From Candidatus Woesearchaeota archaeon (GTDB lineage Archaea > Nanobdellota > Nanobdellia > Woesearchaeales > JAFGLG01): DNA of 64,000 bases. This document shows positions 1 to 8,261 of the stretch, piece after piece. Numbering within the stretch: position 1 is the stretch's first letter; each line of letters starts with the position of its first letter. A program made the position numbers and the translations under genes. The notes beneath the pieces were generated by a model, which made no database searches, was not told where the DNA came from, and saw only the letters and a program-made list of their open reading frames with translations. The stretch is from contig JAFGLG010000007.1 of the NCBI GenBank assembly GCA_016928155.1, forward strand, positions 207,320 to 271,319, in the 5' to 3' direction.

Positions 1-940
1 TGAAAATCTTCTCAATAGAGACCTTCACAATATGCAGGTTGAGCAGCTTCTCATTATGCGTCTCGATGGTATGCAGCACATCATGCAGTATGGATTCAGA
101 ATCCTTTGTATAAATGATTATCTTATGGCCCTCATCTTTCATACTGACAATCCCTTTCCCTGCTTTGCCGGTGTGTATGTGCTTAATCAGCCTGTCATAT
201 TTTCCAGGGGCGCTCTCAATATGTATCTCTTCAAATGTTCCGAACTTCTTCTTGACATCCTCCACAGAACCTATGATGGCAATCTTCTTGTCATGAAGGA
301 CGCATATCCTGTCGCAGAACTCTTCCAGCTCTTCGATGAAATGGGAAGCCACAATGATTGTGGTCCCGGTGGCATTTATCTTCTTTATCAGGCTCCACAT
401 CTGGTCCCTCAGGACAGGATCAAGGTCAGCGGTCGGCTCGTCAAGCAGAAGGACATCAGGGTCATTGACAATGGCACAGGAGATATCAAGCCTCTTCTGC
501 ATGCCTCCAGAAAGGTCCTTGGCAGCAGTATTCCTTTCCCTGTCGAGCGCTGTCAGCTTCAGTGCAGTAGTGATATTGTTCTTTATGACATTAGGCGCAA
601 GGCCGAACATCGTGGCAAAATAGTCAAGGTTCTCCTCCACTGTGAGATAAGGATAGAAGCTGGGGTCCTGTGTGGCGAAACCGAATATCTTCTTAGCAAG
701 ATTCATATGCTTCGACACTTCAGTGTAATGCTCAGATTTGGGATGCTTGAAGAGCACCTTGCCGGTGTCAGGCCCTATTATGCCTGTGATAATGTTCATT
801 AGGGTGGACTTCCCTGCACCGCTCATGCCGATCACACCAAAAATCTCACCCGGTTCTATATCCAAGGAGAGATTCTTCAGAACCTCTTTCTGGCCATATG
901 TCTTAGAGACATTCTCAACCATCAAAAGCGCTTTCCCCAT
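1..940 (-). CDS. ABC transporter ATP-binding protein, ABC-2 export type (3' end outside window)
   Basis: About 313 codons are open from an ATG at 938-940 to the left edge, with no stop. Reading the minus strand gives Walker A GMSGAGKST at about residue 38, signature LSGGM, Walker B VLLLDEPT followed by ADLD, and the switch His in ASHF, so the nucleotide-binding domain is complete. The roughly 80 residues after it resemble the C-terminal tail of ABC-2 drug or polysaccharide export ATPases (CcmA/DrrA class), which energise a separate membrane permease. That permease would be expected just left of the window. The gene is divergent from the permease fusion at 1046. The family call is firm; the substrate is unknown. 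Confidence 0.9.
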   Translation of the reverse strand, partial: MGKALLMVENVSKTYGQKEVLKNLSLDIEPGEIFGVIGMSGAGKSTLMNIITGIIGPDTGKVLFKHPKSEHYTEVSKHMNLAKKIFGFATQDPSFYPYLTVEENLDYFATMFGLAPNVIKNNITTALKLTALDRERNTAAKDLSGGMQKRLDISCAIVNDPDVLLLDEPTADLDPVLRDQMWSLIKKINATGTTIIVASHFIEELEEFCDRICVLHDKKIAIIGSVEDVKKKFGTFEEIHIESAPGKYDRLIKHIHTGKAGKGIVSMKDEGHKIIIYTKDSESILHDVLHTIETHNEKLLNLHIVKVSIEKIF

Positions 941-1045
941 TTTTAAATCAAAATAGGGGTGGCTTTTTAATTTTTACTGTTGCGTGAATACTACTGTCAA
1001 GTGTTAAGAACTATTTAAATATCTATTTTTAAAGGAAAAATCCTA

Positions 1046-3607
1046 ATGGCAGAGCTGAAAAGGACCCTCAGTTTCAGGGTCATACTCTTTGTAAGCATAG
1101 CTTCGATCATCGGCACAGGTGTATTCTTCCTGCCGGCAATGGGTCTCAAATATTCCGGCCCCATGTCAATAATAGCGTGGGTAATCCTCATAGCAGTCTC
1201 GATATACATATCGATGATGTTCTCAGAATTGAGCTCGATGTTCCCCAAGGCAGGAGCGACATACGAGTATACCAAGCAGGCATTCGGCAGATTCTCCTCA
1301 TTCCTCGTCGGCTGGATAATGTTCATAACCTCCTCTGTGACCATAGCCATCCTTGCAGTCGGAGCGATACAATACCTCATGCCATACGGATCGAACCTGA
1401 TAAAGATGATCATCTGCCTGTTCTTCCTTTTCGCATTCAACTATGTCTGCTACAAAGGGATGCAGACCAGCGCAATGATGATGGTCGCATTCTCGATAAT
1501 CACCCTGGGAGTGCTCGGGATCGTCATACTCCCCGGATTATTCAAGGCAGATATCAGCGCTTTCACGCCTTTCTGGGTATTCCCGACATCATCAATCTTC
1601 CTCACGCTCTTCTTCATCCTCGAGACATTCTTCGGCTGGGATTCAGCAAGCCAGCTCGCAGAAGAGGTGAAAGATGCCGAGAAAGTGATGCCAAAAGCCC
1701 TCATCTACGGCACCTTCATCACAGGAATCTTAGTGCTGGCCCTTGTAGTCGTGATGATAACAAGCGGGCACTGGCAGGATATAGCAGAATCAGGCGCACC
1801 CCTGTCATACCTTGCATCAAGACATCTCGGCCAGTTGGGACATTATATCATAACAATGGGGACGTACCTCTCCCTGCTGGGGACCCTGGCAATAATGGTC
1901 ATCACATCACCCCGTCTTGTCTATGCACTGACACGGGACAGGCTTTTCCTGCCGAAGTTCAGGAAGATCCATCCAGTCTATCACACACCCCATTATGCCA
2001 TACTCTTCCAGGCCATAGTGAGCTGCTTCTTCATAATACTGGCTTTCGGGTCATATGACCTGCTGCTGAACCTCATGATCCCCCTTGATCTGTTCACCTA
2101 CTGCTTCCTGTTCCTCAGCCTATTCATGCTGAGATTCAAGATGCCAAATGCAAACAGGCCCTACAAGGCCCCTTTCGGAAAGATGATGTCCCTGCTGCTT
2201 GTCGGATTCAATATAGCACTGGTGGTCGTGTGGCTGCTTCTCGAGCAGAATGCACCCGGGATAATGAAGCTCCTGGGCTCGATAGTCTTCATAGGATTCC
2301 CGATATATTTCCTCCTTGAGATGTACTACAACCCCAAGACAATAAGAAATGTGAACAATTACCTTGCTGAATACACCCTCTGGACAGAGAGGATATATTT
2401 CCCGATAGGAGTGAGGAAAGAGATAATAAAGATACTTGGAGAGCTGAAGAACAAGGTCATCCTCGAATTCGGATGCTCTGTCGGGACTCTCACCCAGCAC
2501 CTTGCTGAAGAGGTGGGCAAGAAGGGCAGGGTGTATGCTACAGACCTCAGCGAGAACCACCTCCTGCTTGCCCAGAACAGGATGAACAAGCGGGGGCACA
2601 GCCATGTCCATCTTATGCATGACGAGAAGCATGACCACAGGATACACCCCAAAGTGCCCCATGTGGATGCAGTCGTCTCCATGGGCGTGATAGGGTACAT
2701 ACAGGATGTCAAGAATGTGCTGAAGGACATGAATGAAAGGATGGAAGTGGGAAGCAGCTACTGCATAGTCGATTATGACAAGTATTTCCATCTCATCCCG
2801 AACATCGAATGGCTCTCAAATGACACAGAGATAATAAGGCTCTTCCACAATTCAGGGTTCACATGCCATGTCGAGAGGAAAACAGGCATATTCTGGCAGT
2901 ACATATACATATATGGGAAGAAGTTCAAGAACATAAGCGAAGTGAAAGCCGAGAAGGAGCTGAAGGTCTATAACTATGTATATGAGATAAACCAGGGCAT
3001 ATTCAACCAGGGGAAGATCTTCGTCGACAGGAAGCACATGGATATCGGGGACGGCCTGGACTATGTGAGCGCGCAGTTCAGGATGAAGAGCAGGGCGATA
3101 AAGAACTACTTCTTGGAGAGCTATATAAACTCCAGGACACTCATGCCTGAGCAGTTCAGGGTCACGCTCTACAAAGGGAGGGAGGCAGCTCTCGACAATG
3201 AGGTCATGTTCAGGAAAAACAAGGTTTTCACCATGGGCAAGGGTGACCAAGAGCCCCAGGAGATGGAGGTGCCGAAAGACGTGCATGATGTGTTCTCCGC
3301 AATCCTCAAGATAAAGAGAGAGAGGCTGGAAACAGGCAAGAGATTCGCCATCAATGTCTTCCTTAACAATGATGTCTCTGACTTCACATTCACTGTACGG
3401 AAGAAGGCATTCACTGTATTCGAGGACATAGCCATGGACGCCTATGTGCTTGATGTCGATTTCAAGCGGGACCTGCTGCCTGATGTCAGGAGGATGGAGC
3501 TGTTCATCGGCGATACGCCTGGCAATGACATAATGATGGCGAAGCTGAGGCTGAAGAACCACATGTGGCCGGTCAAGGTGATTGTGCAGGGAGAAACAGG
3601 ATTATGA
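1046..3607 (+). CDS. APC amino-acid permease fused to a SAM-methyltransferase-like domain and a C-terminal DUF3108-like region
   Basis: This 853-residue protein has three parts. Residues 1 to about 430 form an APC-superfamily permease: the N-terminal IASIIGTGVFFLP matches the substrate-binding unwound helix, and about twelve hydrophobic segments follow. Residues about 450-640 carry a class I methyltransferase-like fold, with motif I VILEFGCSVGTL near residue 473 and an acidic ATDLSE strand end. Residues about 650-853 are soluble and resemble DUF3108-type beta proteins; that assignment is tentative. APC permeases are usually 430-500 residues, so the cytoplasmic extension is unusual. A TATA-like box lies at 1012-1022, about 30 nt upstream of the start, which suggests a nearly leaderless mRNA. 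The frame is continuous with no sign of a frameshift joining separate genes. Substrate and methyl acceptor are unknown. Confidence 0.85.
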   Translation: MAELKRTLSFRVILFVSIASIIGTGVFFLPAMGLKYSGPMSIIAWVILIAVSIYISMMFSELSSMFPKAGATYEYTKQAFGRFSSFLVGWIMFITSSVTIAILAVGAIQYLMPYGSNLIKMIICLFFLFAFNYVCYKGMQTSAMMMVAFSIITLGVLGIVILPGLFKADISAFTPFWVFPTSSIFLTLFFILETFFGWDSASQLAEEVKDAEKVMPKALIYGTFITGILVLALVVVMITSGHWQDIAESGAPLSYLASRHLGQLGHYIITMGTYLSLLGTLAIMVITSPRLVYALTRDRLFLPKFRKIHPVYHTPHYAILFQAIVSCFFIILAFGSYDLLLNLMIPLDLFTYCFLFLSLFMLRFKMPNANRPYKAPFGKMMSLLLVGFNIALVVVWLLLEQNAPGIMKLLGSIVFIGFPIYFLLEMYYNPKTIRNVNNYLAEYTLWTERIYFPIGVRKEIIKILGELKNKVILEFGCSVGTLTQHLAEEVGKKGRVYATDLSENHLLLAQNRMNKRGHSHVHLMHDEKHDHRIHPKVPHVDAVVSMGVIGYIQDVKNVLKDMNERMEVGSSYCIVDYDKYFHLIPNIEWLSNDTEIIRLFHNSGFTCHVERKTGIFWQYIYIYGKKFKNISEVKAEKELKVYNYVYEINQGIFNQGKIFVDRKHMDIGDGLDYVSAQFRMKSRAIKNYFLESYINSRTLMPEQFRVTLYKGREAALDNEVMFRKNKVFTMGKGDQEPQEMEVPKDVHDVFSAILKIKRERLETGKRFAINVFLNNDVSDFTFTVRKKAFTVFEDIAMDAYVLDVDFKRDLLPDVRRMELFIGDTPGNDIMMAKLRLKNHMWPVKVIVQGETGL

Positions 3608-3684
3608 TAAAATAGTATCATGATAGAATAGTATTGTGATAAAATAGTATCATGATTAAAAAGGATTATGATTAAAAGGTATAA
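3605..3684. repeat. Five 16-bp tandem repeats overlapping the permease stop codon
   Basis: Five consecutive 16-bp units start at 3605, 3621, 3637, 3653 and 3669. Units 1 and 3 are identical (TGATAAAATAGTATCA); the others differ at a few positions. The first unit contains the TGA stop of the permease fusion. It is AT-rich, and the role is unknown; it may be replication slippage or a terminator-like tract. Confidence 0.85.
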
Positions 3685-3694
3685 TAAATACAAT

Positions 3695-3732
3695 AAGACA
3701 ATAAAATAAGAAAAAGACAATAAAATAAGAAA
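3695..3732. repeat. Two 19-bp tandem repeats
   Basis: Two exact copies of a 19-bp unit beginning AAGACAATAAAATAAG lie at 3695-3713 and 3714-3732. They sit in the AT-rich spacer between two convergent genes, just after the 16-bp repeats. Confidence 0.85.
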
Positions 3733-3755
3733 ATAATAAGCTATCCCGCGAACCC

Positions 3756-4241
3756 TTACTTAAGCCTGGCCTCAATCATGCAGACCTGCTTGGAATTGTC
3801 CCCTGTGAACAATGTCAGAGCACTTCTTCGGGTCATCCTCCATTCACCATCACCGCAGTCAATGAAATACCTGTAGTTCTGCGATATCTCAGCAGGGTTC
3901 CAGTGGAGCGTGAACATCTGGTTCGGCTCCCCGCTCTTGAACACGAGCTTCCATTCCTTGACAGGCTTTGTGAAAGTCGGATATTTCTTGAACCACTTGC
4001 TGTACTTCTCCCCGTCTTCCTTGAAGAAAAGGCCCACACCACCTTCGAAATACTCATCCTTCTGGAAATCAAAACCATCTACAAAACCATTATTCACGCC
4101 GAATTCGGCAGTGTATGTCATGCCATCGTGGCTTGCATGAATCTGTATCTCCCCCCTGTGGTACGGCTTGTACGGGAAAGCGGCTGCAACCAAAGAGACT
4201 GTCAAGACCATGCTGAATAGAATCAACACCAGCTTTTTCAT
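3756..4241 (-). CDS. Small secreted protein, paralogue of the gene at 4404-4868
   Basis: A 161-residue protein. The start at 4241 is chosen because the signal peptide begins there (MKKLVLILFSMVL, then a small-residue run ending near AAAF) and GGGGGTG lies 6 nt upstream. A TATA-like TTTATATATCC lies near 4290-4300. The mature part is beta-rich, with two Cys near the C-terminus that could form a disulfide, and has aromatic blocks (YFIDC, WNPAEI) matching the neighbouring gene (YYISC, WNTGEL). It is probably exported to the cell surface. I do not recognise a named family; an Ig-like or carbohydrate-binding fold is possible. Confidence 0.75.
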   Translation of the reverse strand: MKKLVLILFSMVLTVSLVAAAFPYKPYHRGEIQIHASHDGMTYTAEFGVNNGFVDGFDFQKDEYFEGGVGLFFKEDGEKYSKWFKKYPTFTKPVKEWKLVFKSGEPNQMFTLHWNPAEISQNYRYFIDCGDGEWRMTRRSALTLFTGDNSKQVCMIEARLK

Positions 4242-4403
4242 TATAGCACCCCCAAATTTATTTTGATACTGGAAATCCCAAATCAGAAAAGGATATATAA
4301 ACATTTGCCTATTGCGCTACATCATTATTTAAATGCCCAAATACCACTAATGTCGGACAAAAGAATGCCGGAACCGCCTAACAAAAAGTAAAAAAATAAA
4401 AAT

Positions 4404-4868
4404 TTATGTCATGCCCATCGTAATCGTGCATGCAAAATCTCCATCTGTGCCTGAATTTATTATCAGCCAGTTCTTCATCTTCATATTGAAGACCCTGCCG
4501 TTGTAATACTCGGGGCAGCTGATATAATAATGGAAATTTGATGTGAGCTCTCCGGTATTCCATGTCAGCACAGCCTGTGGGCCGGCGCCATTGTACTTCA
4601 GCCTGAACTCCTTTGTCTGGTACAGTGTTGTTGGAGCCTTCATTATCCATGTGTTCCAGTTGCTTCCCAGATCCTTCAGGAAAAGCTTCCCGTTCTTCGG
4701 CAGATCAATGCCTGCATCATACCCGTCGGTATAAAGATGCGAGACACCGAATGTCGCATAGTTAATATTGCCACCTTCATACACACTCAGGGTTGTAGAG
4801 CTGTGAAGAGCCAAAGCAACAGAAGCGGCCAGCACAGCACCCAACAACAATGCAAAAAACTTTTTCAT
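4404..4868 (-). CDS. Small secreted protein, paralogue of the gene at 3756-4241
   Basis: A 154-residue protein. The start at 4868 is chosen for the typical signal peptide (MKKFFALLLGAVLAA) preceded by AGAGGTGATATC, a strong archaeal ribosome binding site. It aligns along its length with the downstream neighbour: FGV followed by DGY or DGF, a W-rich centre, a strand ending in WNTGEL, then YYISC. The mature protein is about 130 residues with two Cys. The pair looks like a tandem duplication with divergence; each gene has its own TATA-like box (here GCTTAAATAC near 4911-4922). Function unknown. Confidence 0.75.
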   Translation of the reverse strand: MKKFFALLLGAVLAASVALALHSSTTLSVYEGGNINYATFGVSHLYTDGYDAGIDLPKNGKLFLKDLGSNWNTWIMKAPTTLYQTKEFRLKYNGAGPQAVLTWNTGELTSNFHYYISCPEYYNGRVFNMKMKNWLIINSGTDGDFACTITMGMT

Positions 4869-5173
4869 GATATCACCTCTTGAAATTCTCTGCATCAACC
4901 CATCTCTGCTGTATTTAAGCTTTTGGGTCATATATCAGAGGATGTCTGCTGGGTATTTAAGAGCCTGATGACTACTGTGTTTAGACGAATATTGGACAGG
5001 GCTGTGTCGTCAAGAGGAAAGACAACAGTCTGATCCCATCCATTTCGCGGCTGAGGATTGATGGTCGGGACCTATAGGATAAGATGTGTGATGAAAATGC
5101 ATGACAAGTACTGATTATGCATCTAATATTTGACAGATCTATTTGATATATAGCAAGAAGATAGCTAATCTGT
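4869..5173. other. Intergenic spacer, no gene recognised
   Basis: About 305 bases between the upstream end of the secreted protein gene and the uS7 stop codon. It contains the promoter of the secreted protein near 4911-4922. A C-box-like GTGATGA at 5088-5094 and a CTGA at 5111-5114 are present, but there is no second box pair, so no C/D RNA is called. I see no convincing open frame. Confidence 0.5.
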
Positions 5174-5773
5174 TTATCTTGCGCCGTCTGCCTGTCGCTC
5201 GACCTCGAGCTTCTTCGAGATGGCGTTGGACTTCGCATCACTGCTGTATGCCCAGATGATCTCATCAGCGAGGCACTCCTGAATACGCTTCTTTGAGTTG
5301 AAAGACTTCTGGAAAGCGCCCTGCGTCATGAGCCTCAAAGCAAGATCTATCCTCCTCTGCGGAGAGCACTCGACAGCCTTAGGATACCTCGCCCCACCAT
5401 ATTCTATTGTGATTATCTCCTCTCTCTGTGAGGCATTCTCAACAGCACCCACAAGAACCTCTACCGGATTCTTCTTCAGCCTCTGTTCAATGAGCCTGAA
5501 AGAGTCAAGCGCTATCTGGAAAGCCTTGTTGCCCTTCCCTGTCTTTGTCCCGGAAGTCAGCTTGTGCTTCTTGGACTTGTGGCCCGGGATCATTATCTTG
5601 TTGATGAATCTCTCGACGATGGTCAGCTTTGACTTGCGGAACATGGTACCTATATGCCTCCCTGAAGTCTTAGGGACAATCCTCGGCTTGAGAGTGACAT
5701 ATCTCTGGAGGCCCATGTCGCCTACCACTATGCCCTCTGTGCTCCATTTGTTGAATATCTTTATATCATCCAT
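5174..5773 (-). CDS. rps7: 30S ribosomal protein uS7
   Basis: A 199-residue small-subunit protein that nucleates assembly of the head domain on 16S rRNA. The archaeal uS7 core is visible: FNKWSTEGI at the start, GRHIGTMF, then the central VGAVENASQREE and ARYPKAVE, and a C-terminal AISKKLEVER. Length fits archaeal members, which are about 190-215 residues. It is the last recognisable gene of the rpo-ribosomal string; the EF-2 and EF-1alpha genes that often follow in euryarchaea are absent here. Confidence 0.97.
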   Translation of the reverse strand: MDDIKIFNKWSTEGIVVGDMGLQRYVTLKPRIVPKTSGRHIGTMFRKSKLTIVERFINKIMIPGHKSKKHKLTSGTKTGKGNKAFQIALDSFRLIEQRLKKNPVEVLVGAVENASQREEIITIEYGGARYPKAVECSPQRRIDLALRLMTQGAFQKSFNSKKRIQECLADEIIWAYSSDAKSNAISKKLEVERQADGAR

Positions 5774-5857
5774 CTTATCATCTGCACCACAATAATCTAT
5801 CCCATAATGATAATCGTCATGATAATAAATATGACCTATCTGATAAATCTGCTCTCT

Positions 5858-6295
5858 CTATTTCCTTGCCTTCTCTATCCTTCCTTTCAATAATGCATCC
5901 AAGCTCTGATCATTGACCTTGATGACACACCATCTGACACCAGGGATATCCCCTTTAGCCCTGCCCATCTTGCCGCCTATGCATTCGATCATGACCTCGT
6001 CGTGCTCATCAATGAGCTTTGTGGCCCCATCGCCTGGACAGAATGCAGTGACCTGCTTGCCGTTCTTGATCAGCTGGACCCTCACGCACTTCCGCATGGC
6101 GGAGTTAGGCTGCTTTGCCTCAAGCTGAATCTTCTCAAGGACAATCCCTTTTGCCTGGGAGCTGCCTTCCAAAGGATCAGACTTCTCCTTCAGGTTCAAT
6201 ATTCTCCTGACAAAGTACTTGTTGTTCCATTTAAAAGTGCTCCTTCTCTCCCTGAGCTTCTTTCCAGCATTCATCCCCCTTGATTTCTTTGTCAT
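5858..6295 (-). CDS. rps12: 30S ribosomal protein uS12
   Basis: A 145-residue decoding-centre protein. The start at 6295 gives [16 protein letters not shown], the usual archaeal N-terminus. The conserved core [14 protein letters not shown] and the [15 protein letters not shown] segment are present. It lies in the standard archaeal position between nusA and rps7, with short gaps. The frame remains open about 20 codons upstream, but that extension has no homology appeal. Confidence 0.97.
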   Translation of the reverse strand: MTKKSRGMNAGKKLRERRSTFKWNNKYFVRRILNLKEKSDPLEGSSQAKGIVLEKIQLEAKQPNSAMRKCVRVQLIKNGKQVTAFCPGDGATKLIDEHDEVMIECIGGKMGRAKGDIPGVRWCVIKVNDQSLDALLKGRIEKARK

Positions 6296-6378
6296 AGTAA
6301 TCCAGATTTTTTTGGGTCCTTTATATAGTTTTCCTGTTATTATTATACAATTCAAGGCTTAAAAAAGGCAGGCCCAGC

Positions 6379-6798
6379 TTATATAACCTTTATCTCCTCA
6401 AGTTCAAAAAATCTCTTGACAATTGATTCAGTGTTGCGCAGATTCTGGGCATTCCTGCCAATAAGCAAGCCCTTTGTATTTGTATCAGCTCCATTGATGG
6501 TCAAAATACCACCTTCAAACCTGAAACCAGTTATTTTAAGCGGGAAAACCAGATTAGAGATGAATTTGTTCATTTCTGGGTCAAACTCGACAATCCTAAT
6601 CTTCTTCTTGAGCAAATCCTCAATCTTCTTTATATTGATGCCTTTCTTGCCGATGGCCTTGCCTATATTATTAGGCATGACAACAAAGACAACACGCTCA
6701 AGCTTATCGATGAAGCAATCCTTGAGCTTAGCACGCGTAAGTGTCTCAAAGAGCTCCATGTACTTCATGAGGTTCATGTCGTATTTTATCCTGGTCAA
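6379..6798 (-). CDS. nusA: Archaeal NusA-like transcription factor, two KH domains
   Basis: A 139-residue RNA-binding protein. KH1 carries IGKAIGKKGINIKK (about residues 45-58) and KH2 carries GLLIGRNAQNLRN (about 110-122). Archaeal NusA lacks the bacterial N-terminal and S1 domains, so this length is normal. The TTG at 6798 is preferred as the start because it includes the IKYD segment expected before the first helix and GGGATC lies just upstream; an ATG at 6777 would remove it. It sits between eL30 and uS12 as in most archaea. Confidence 0.93.
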   Translation of the reverse strand: MTRIKYDMNLMKYMELFETLTRAKLKDCFIDKLERVVFVVMPNNIGKAIGKKGINIKKIEDLLKKKIRIVEFDPEMNKFISNLVFPLKITGFRFEGGILTINGADTNTKGLLIGRNAQNLRNTESIVKRFFELEEIKVI

Positions 6799-6807
6799 TT
6801 TAGATCC

Positions 6808-7074
6808 CTACTTCAGAACGCCAAGAACAGAAATAGCATGCCTTCTCTTGCACATCGCACCAAGCTCATCATTCGTGGCATCCACCTTCTCAATCCTGAA
6901 CTCACTTATCCCCTGATACCTCTTGAGCTCTGAAAGAGTCGAATCTGCCGCATTGCTTGCTACAAGGACCCTGTCGATCCTGCCAAGCTTGATGCTCTTG
7001 ATGGTCTTCTCAGTGCCCATGATCGCCTTTCCTGATTCCATCATTTTCAACAATTCAGATCCTTTCATTTTCAT
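6808..7074 (-). CDS. rpl30e: 50S ribosomal protein eL30
   Basis: An 88-residue L7Ae/L30e-family protein. Recognised by the KTIKSIKLGRIDRVLVASNAA strand-helix pattern split around ASNAADS and by its place between rpoA2 and nusA. A TATA-like AAATTTAAATC near 7090-7100 puts a likely transcription start close to the ATG at 7074, so an internal leaderless promoter for eL30-nusA-uS12-uS7 is plausible. Confidence 0.93.
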   Translation of the reverse strand: MKMKGSELLKMMESGKAIMGTEKTIKSIKLGRIDRVLVASNAADSTLSELKRYQGISEFRIEKVDATNDELGAMCKRRHAISVLGVLK

Positions 7075-7135
7075 CCCTGCATAACAATTGATTTAAATTT
7101 TTTATCCTGCTGCCGCACCATATATCACTGATACA

Positions 7136-8260
7136 TCACTTGAACTTGGTCACAAGCTCAGGAAGGCCTGTACCCAGCGGGATAGGCTGGTTGAGCATAA
7201 CATTCTCAACAACGCTTGTCAGCTCATCCTTCTCCCCGACAAGAGCAGCATTGATTATATGCCTAATAGGCGTCTCGAAAGAGGCCCTTGCCAGCACACT
7301 GGACTTGTCCCTCACAACACCATACCTGGTGATGCCCTTGATGCTCCCTGTCAGGCACATGGTGTCTGCGACAAGCATGATGTGCCTTATGTCCACATTC
7401 AGGCCCTGCCCCTCAATGACCTTGTAGACCTCATTGATGACCGACTGCCTTGCAGCCTCTATACCCAGTATCTTCGCTATCTCAAGCACATCATTGGTGG
7501 TGGTCCTCTGCGAATCGACGCAGTCGATGTTCAGGACCTCCTTGAGATTGCTTCCTGCAGTTATTATCACGAACTCCTTGCCTCTCTTCACAGGGAGGAC
7601 CTGGCTGATGCCCTTGACACCTTTGATGTGTATCTCCTTGAGCCTCTCCTTTATCTTATAGATCTCATTGAGGTTCCCTTCCTTCTCCTTGACCTTTATC
7701 CTTATGATATCGCCGTCAAGCTTCACAGAGAACTCCTTGTAGGTCTTGTCAAGCATCTTGGAGACATCCTGGCTTGAAAGCTCATAATCCCCAAGCTTCC
7801 TGATGTTGAGCCTCACCTCAATCTCATTCTCCGCCATGTTGACGATGAACTCAGAGGTGACCTCTTTCAGTGTGGTCTCCTTGATCATGAGGGCATATTT
7901 CTTTATGTTATCGCTTGTGGCATCAGTGAAATAGATCTCCATCATAGGGGTGCTTATCTTCTTCCTGCCGTCGAGAATCTCGATTATCCTCGGCAGTCCC
8001 ATGGTGACATTCATCTCTGCGACACCGGCGAAGTGGAATGTGTTCAGTGTCATCTGGGTGCCTGGCTCGCCGATGGACTCGGCAGCCACAAGACCGACAG
8101 CCTCGCCGGCCTGCACCTTGGACCCATCGTATTCCTTCACTATCCTGTCGCATATCTTCCTCAGCCTGGCTGCAGGTATCTTTTCAGGAACATATTTCCG
8201 GATCTCGTCTATGACAGAAAGCGGGAGCTTGTCCTTGTATTCCTCAAGTATCTTATCCAT
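7136..8260 (-). CDS. rpoA2: DNA-directed RNA polymerase subunit A''
   Basis: A 374-residue C-terminal part of the largest polymerase subunit. [14 protein letters not shown] and the following NTFHFAG near residues 55-75 correspond to the trigger loop region; [12 protein letters not shown] near the end is also characteristic. The start at 8260 begins MDKILEEYK, directly after the rpoA1 stop and behind GGAGGG. An earlier in-frame start at 8287 would overlap rpoA1 by 26 nt and is less likely. The A'/A'' split is general in archaea. Confidence 0.97.
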   Translation of the reverse strand: MDKILEEYKDKLPLSVIDEIRKYVPEKIPAARLRKICDRIVKEYDGSKVQAGEAVGLVAAESIGEPGTQMTLNTFHFAGVAEMNVTMGLPRIIEILDGRKKISTPMMEIYFTDATSDNIKKYALMIKETTLKEVTSEFIVNMAENEIEVRLNIRKLGDYELSSQDVSKMLDKTYKEFSVKLDGDIIRIKVKEKEGNLNEIYKIKERLKEIHIKGVKGISQVLPVKRGKEFVIITAGSNLKEVLNIDCVDSQRTTTNDVLEIAKILGIEAARQSVINEVYKVIEGQGLNVDIRHIMLVADTMCLTGSIKGITRYGVVRDKSSVLARASFETPIRHIINAALVGEKDELTSVVENVMLNQPIPLGTGLPELVTKFK

Positions 8261-8261
8261 C

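Noticed and set aside
1177..2058. Long open frame within the permease fusion gene in another frame
   Set aside because: It lies wholly inside a gene with clear homology, has a His/Arg-rich composition typical of a shifted frame and no ribosome binding site.
2852..3562. Antisense open frame of 236 codons
   Set aside because: Opposite the permease fusion; codon composition and lack of motifs mark it as a shadow.
5088..5114. C-box-like GTGATGA and D-box-like CTGA, possible C/D guide RNA
   Set aside because: Guide spacing is 16 nt instead of about 12, and no convincing second C'/D' pair is present.
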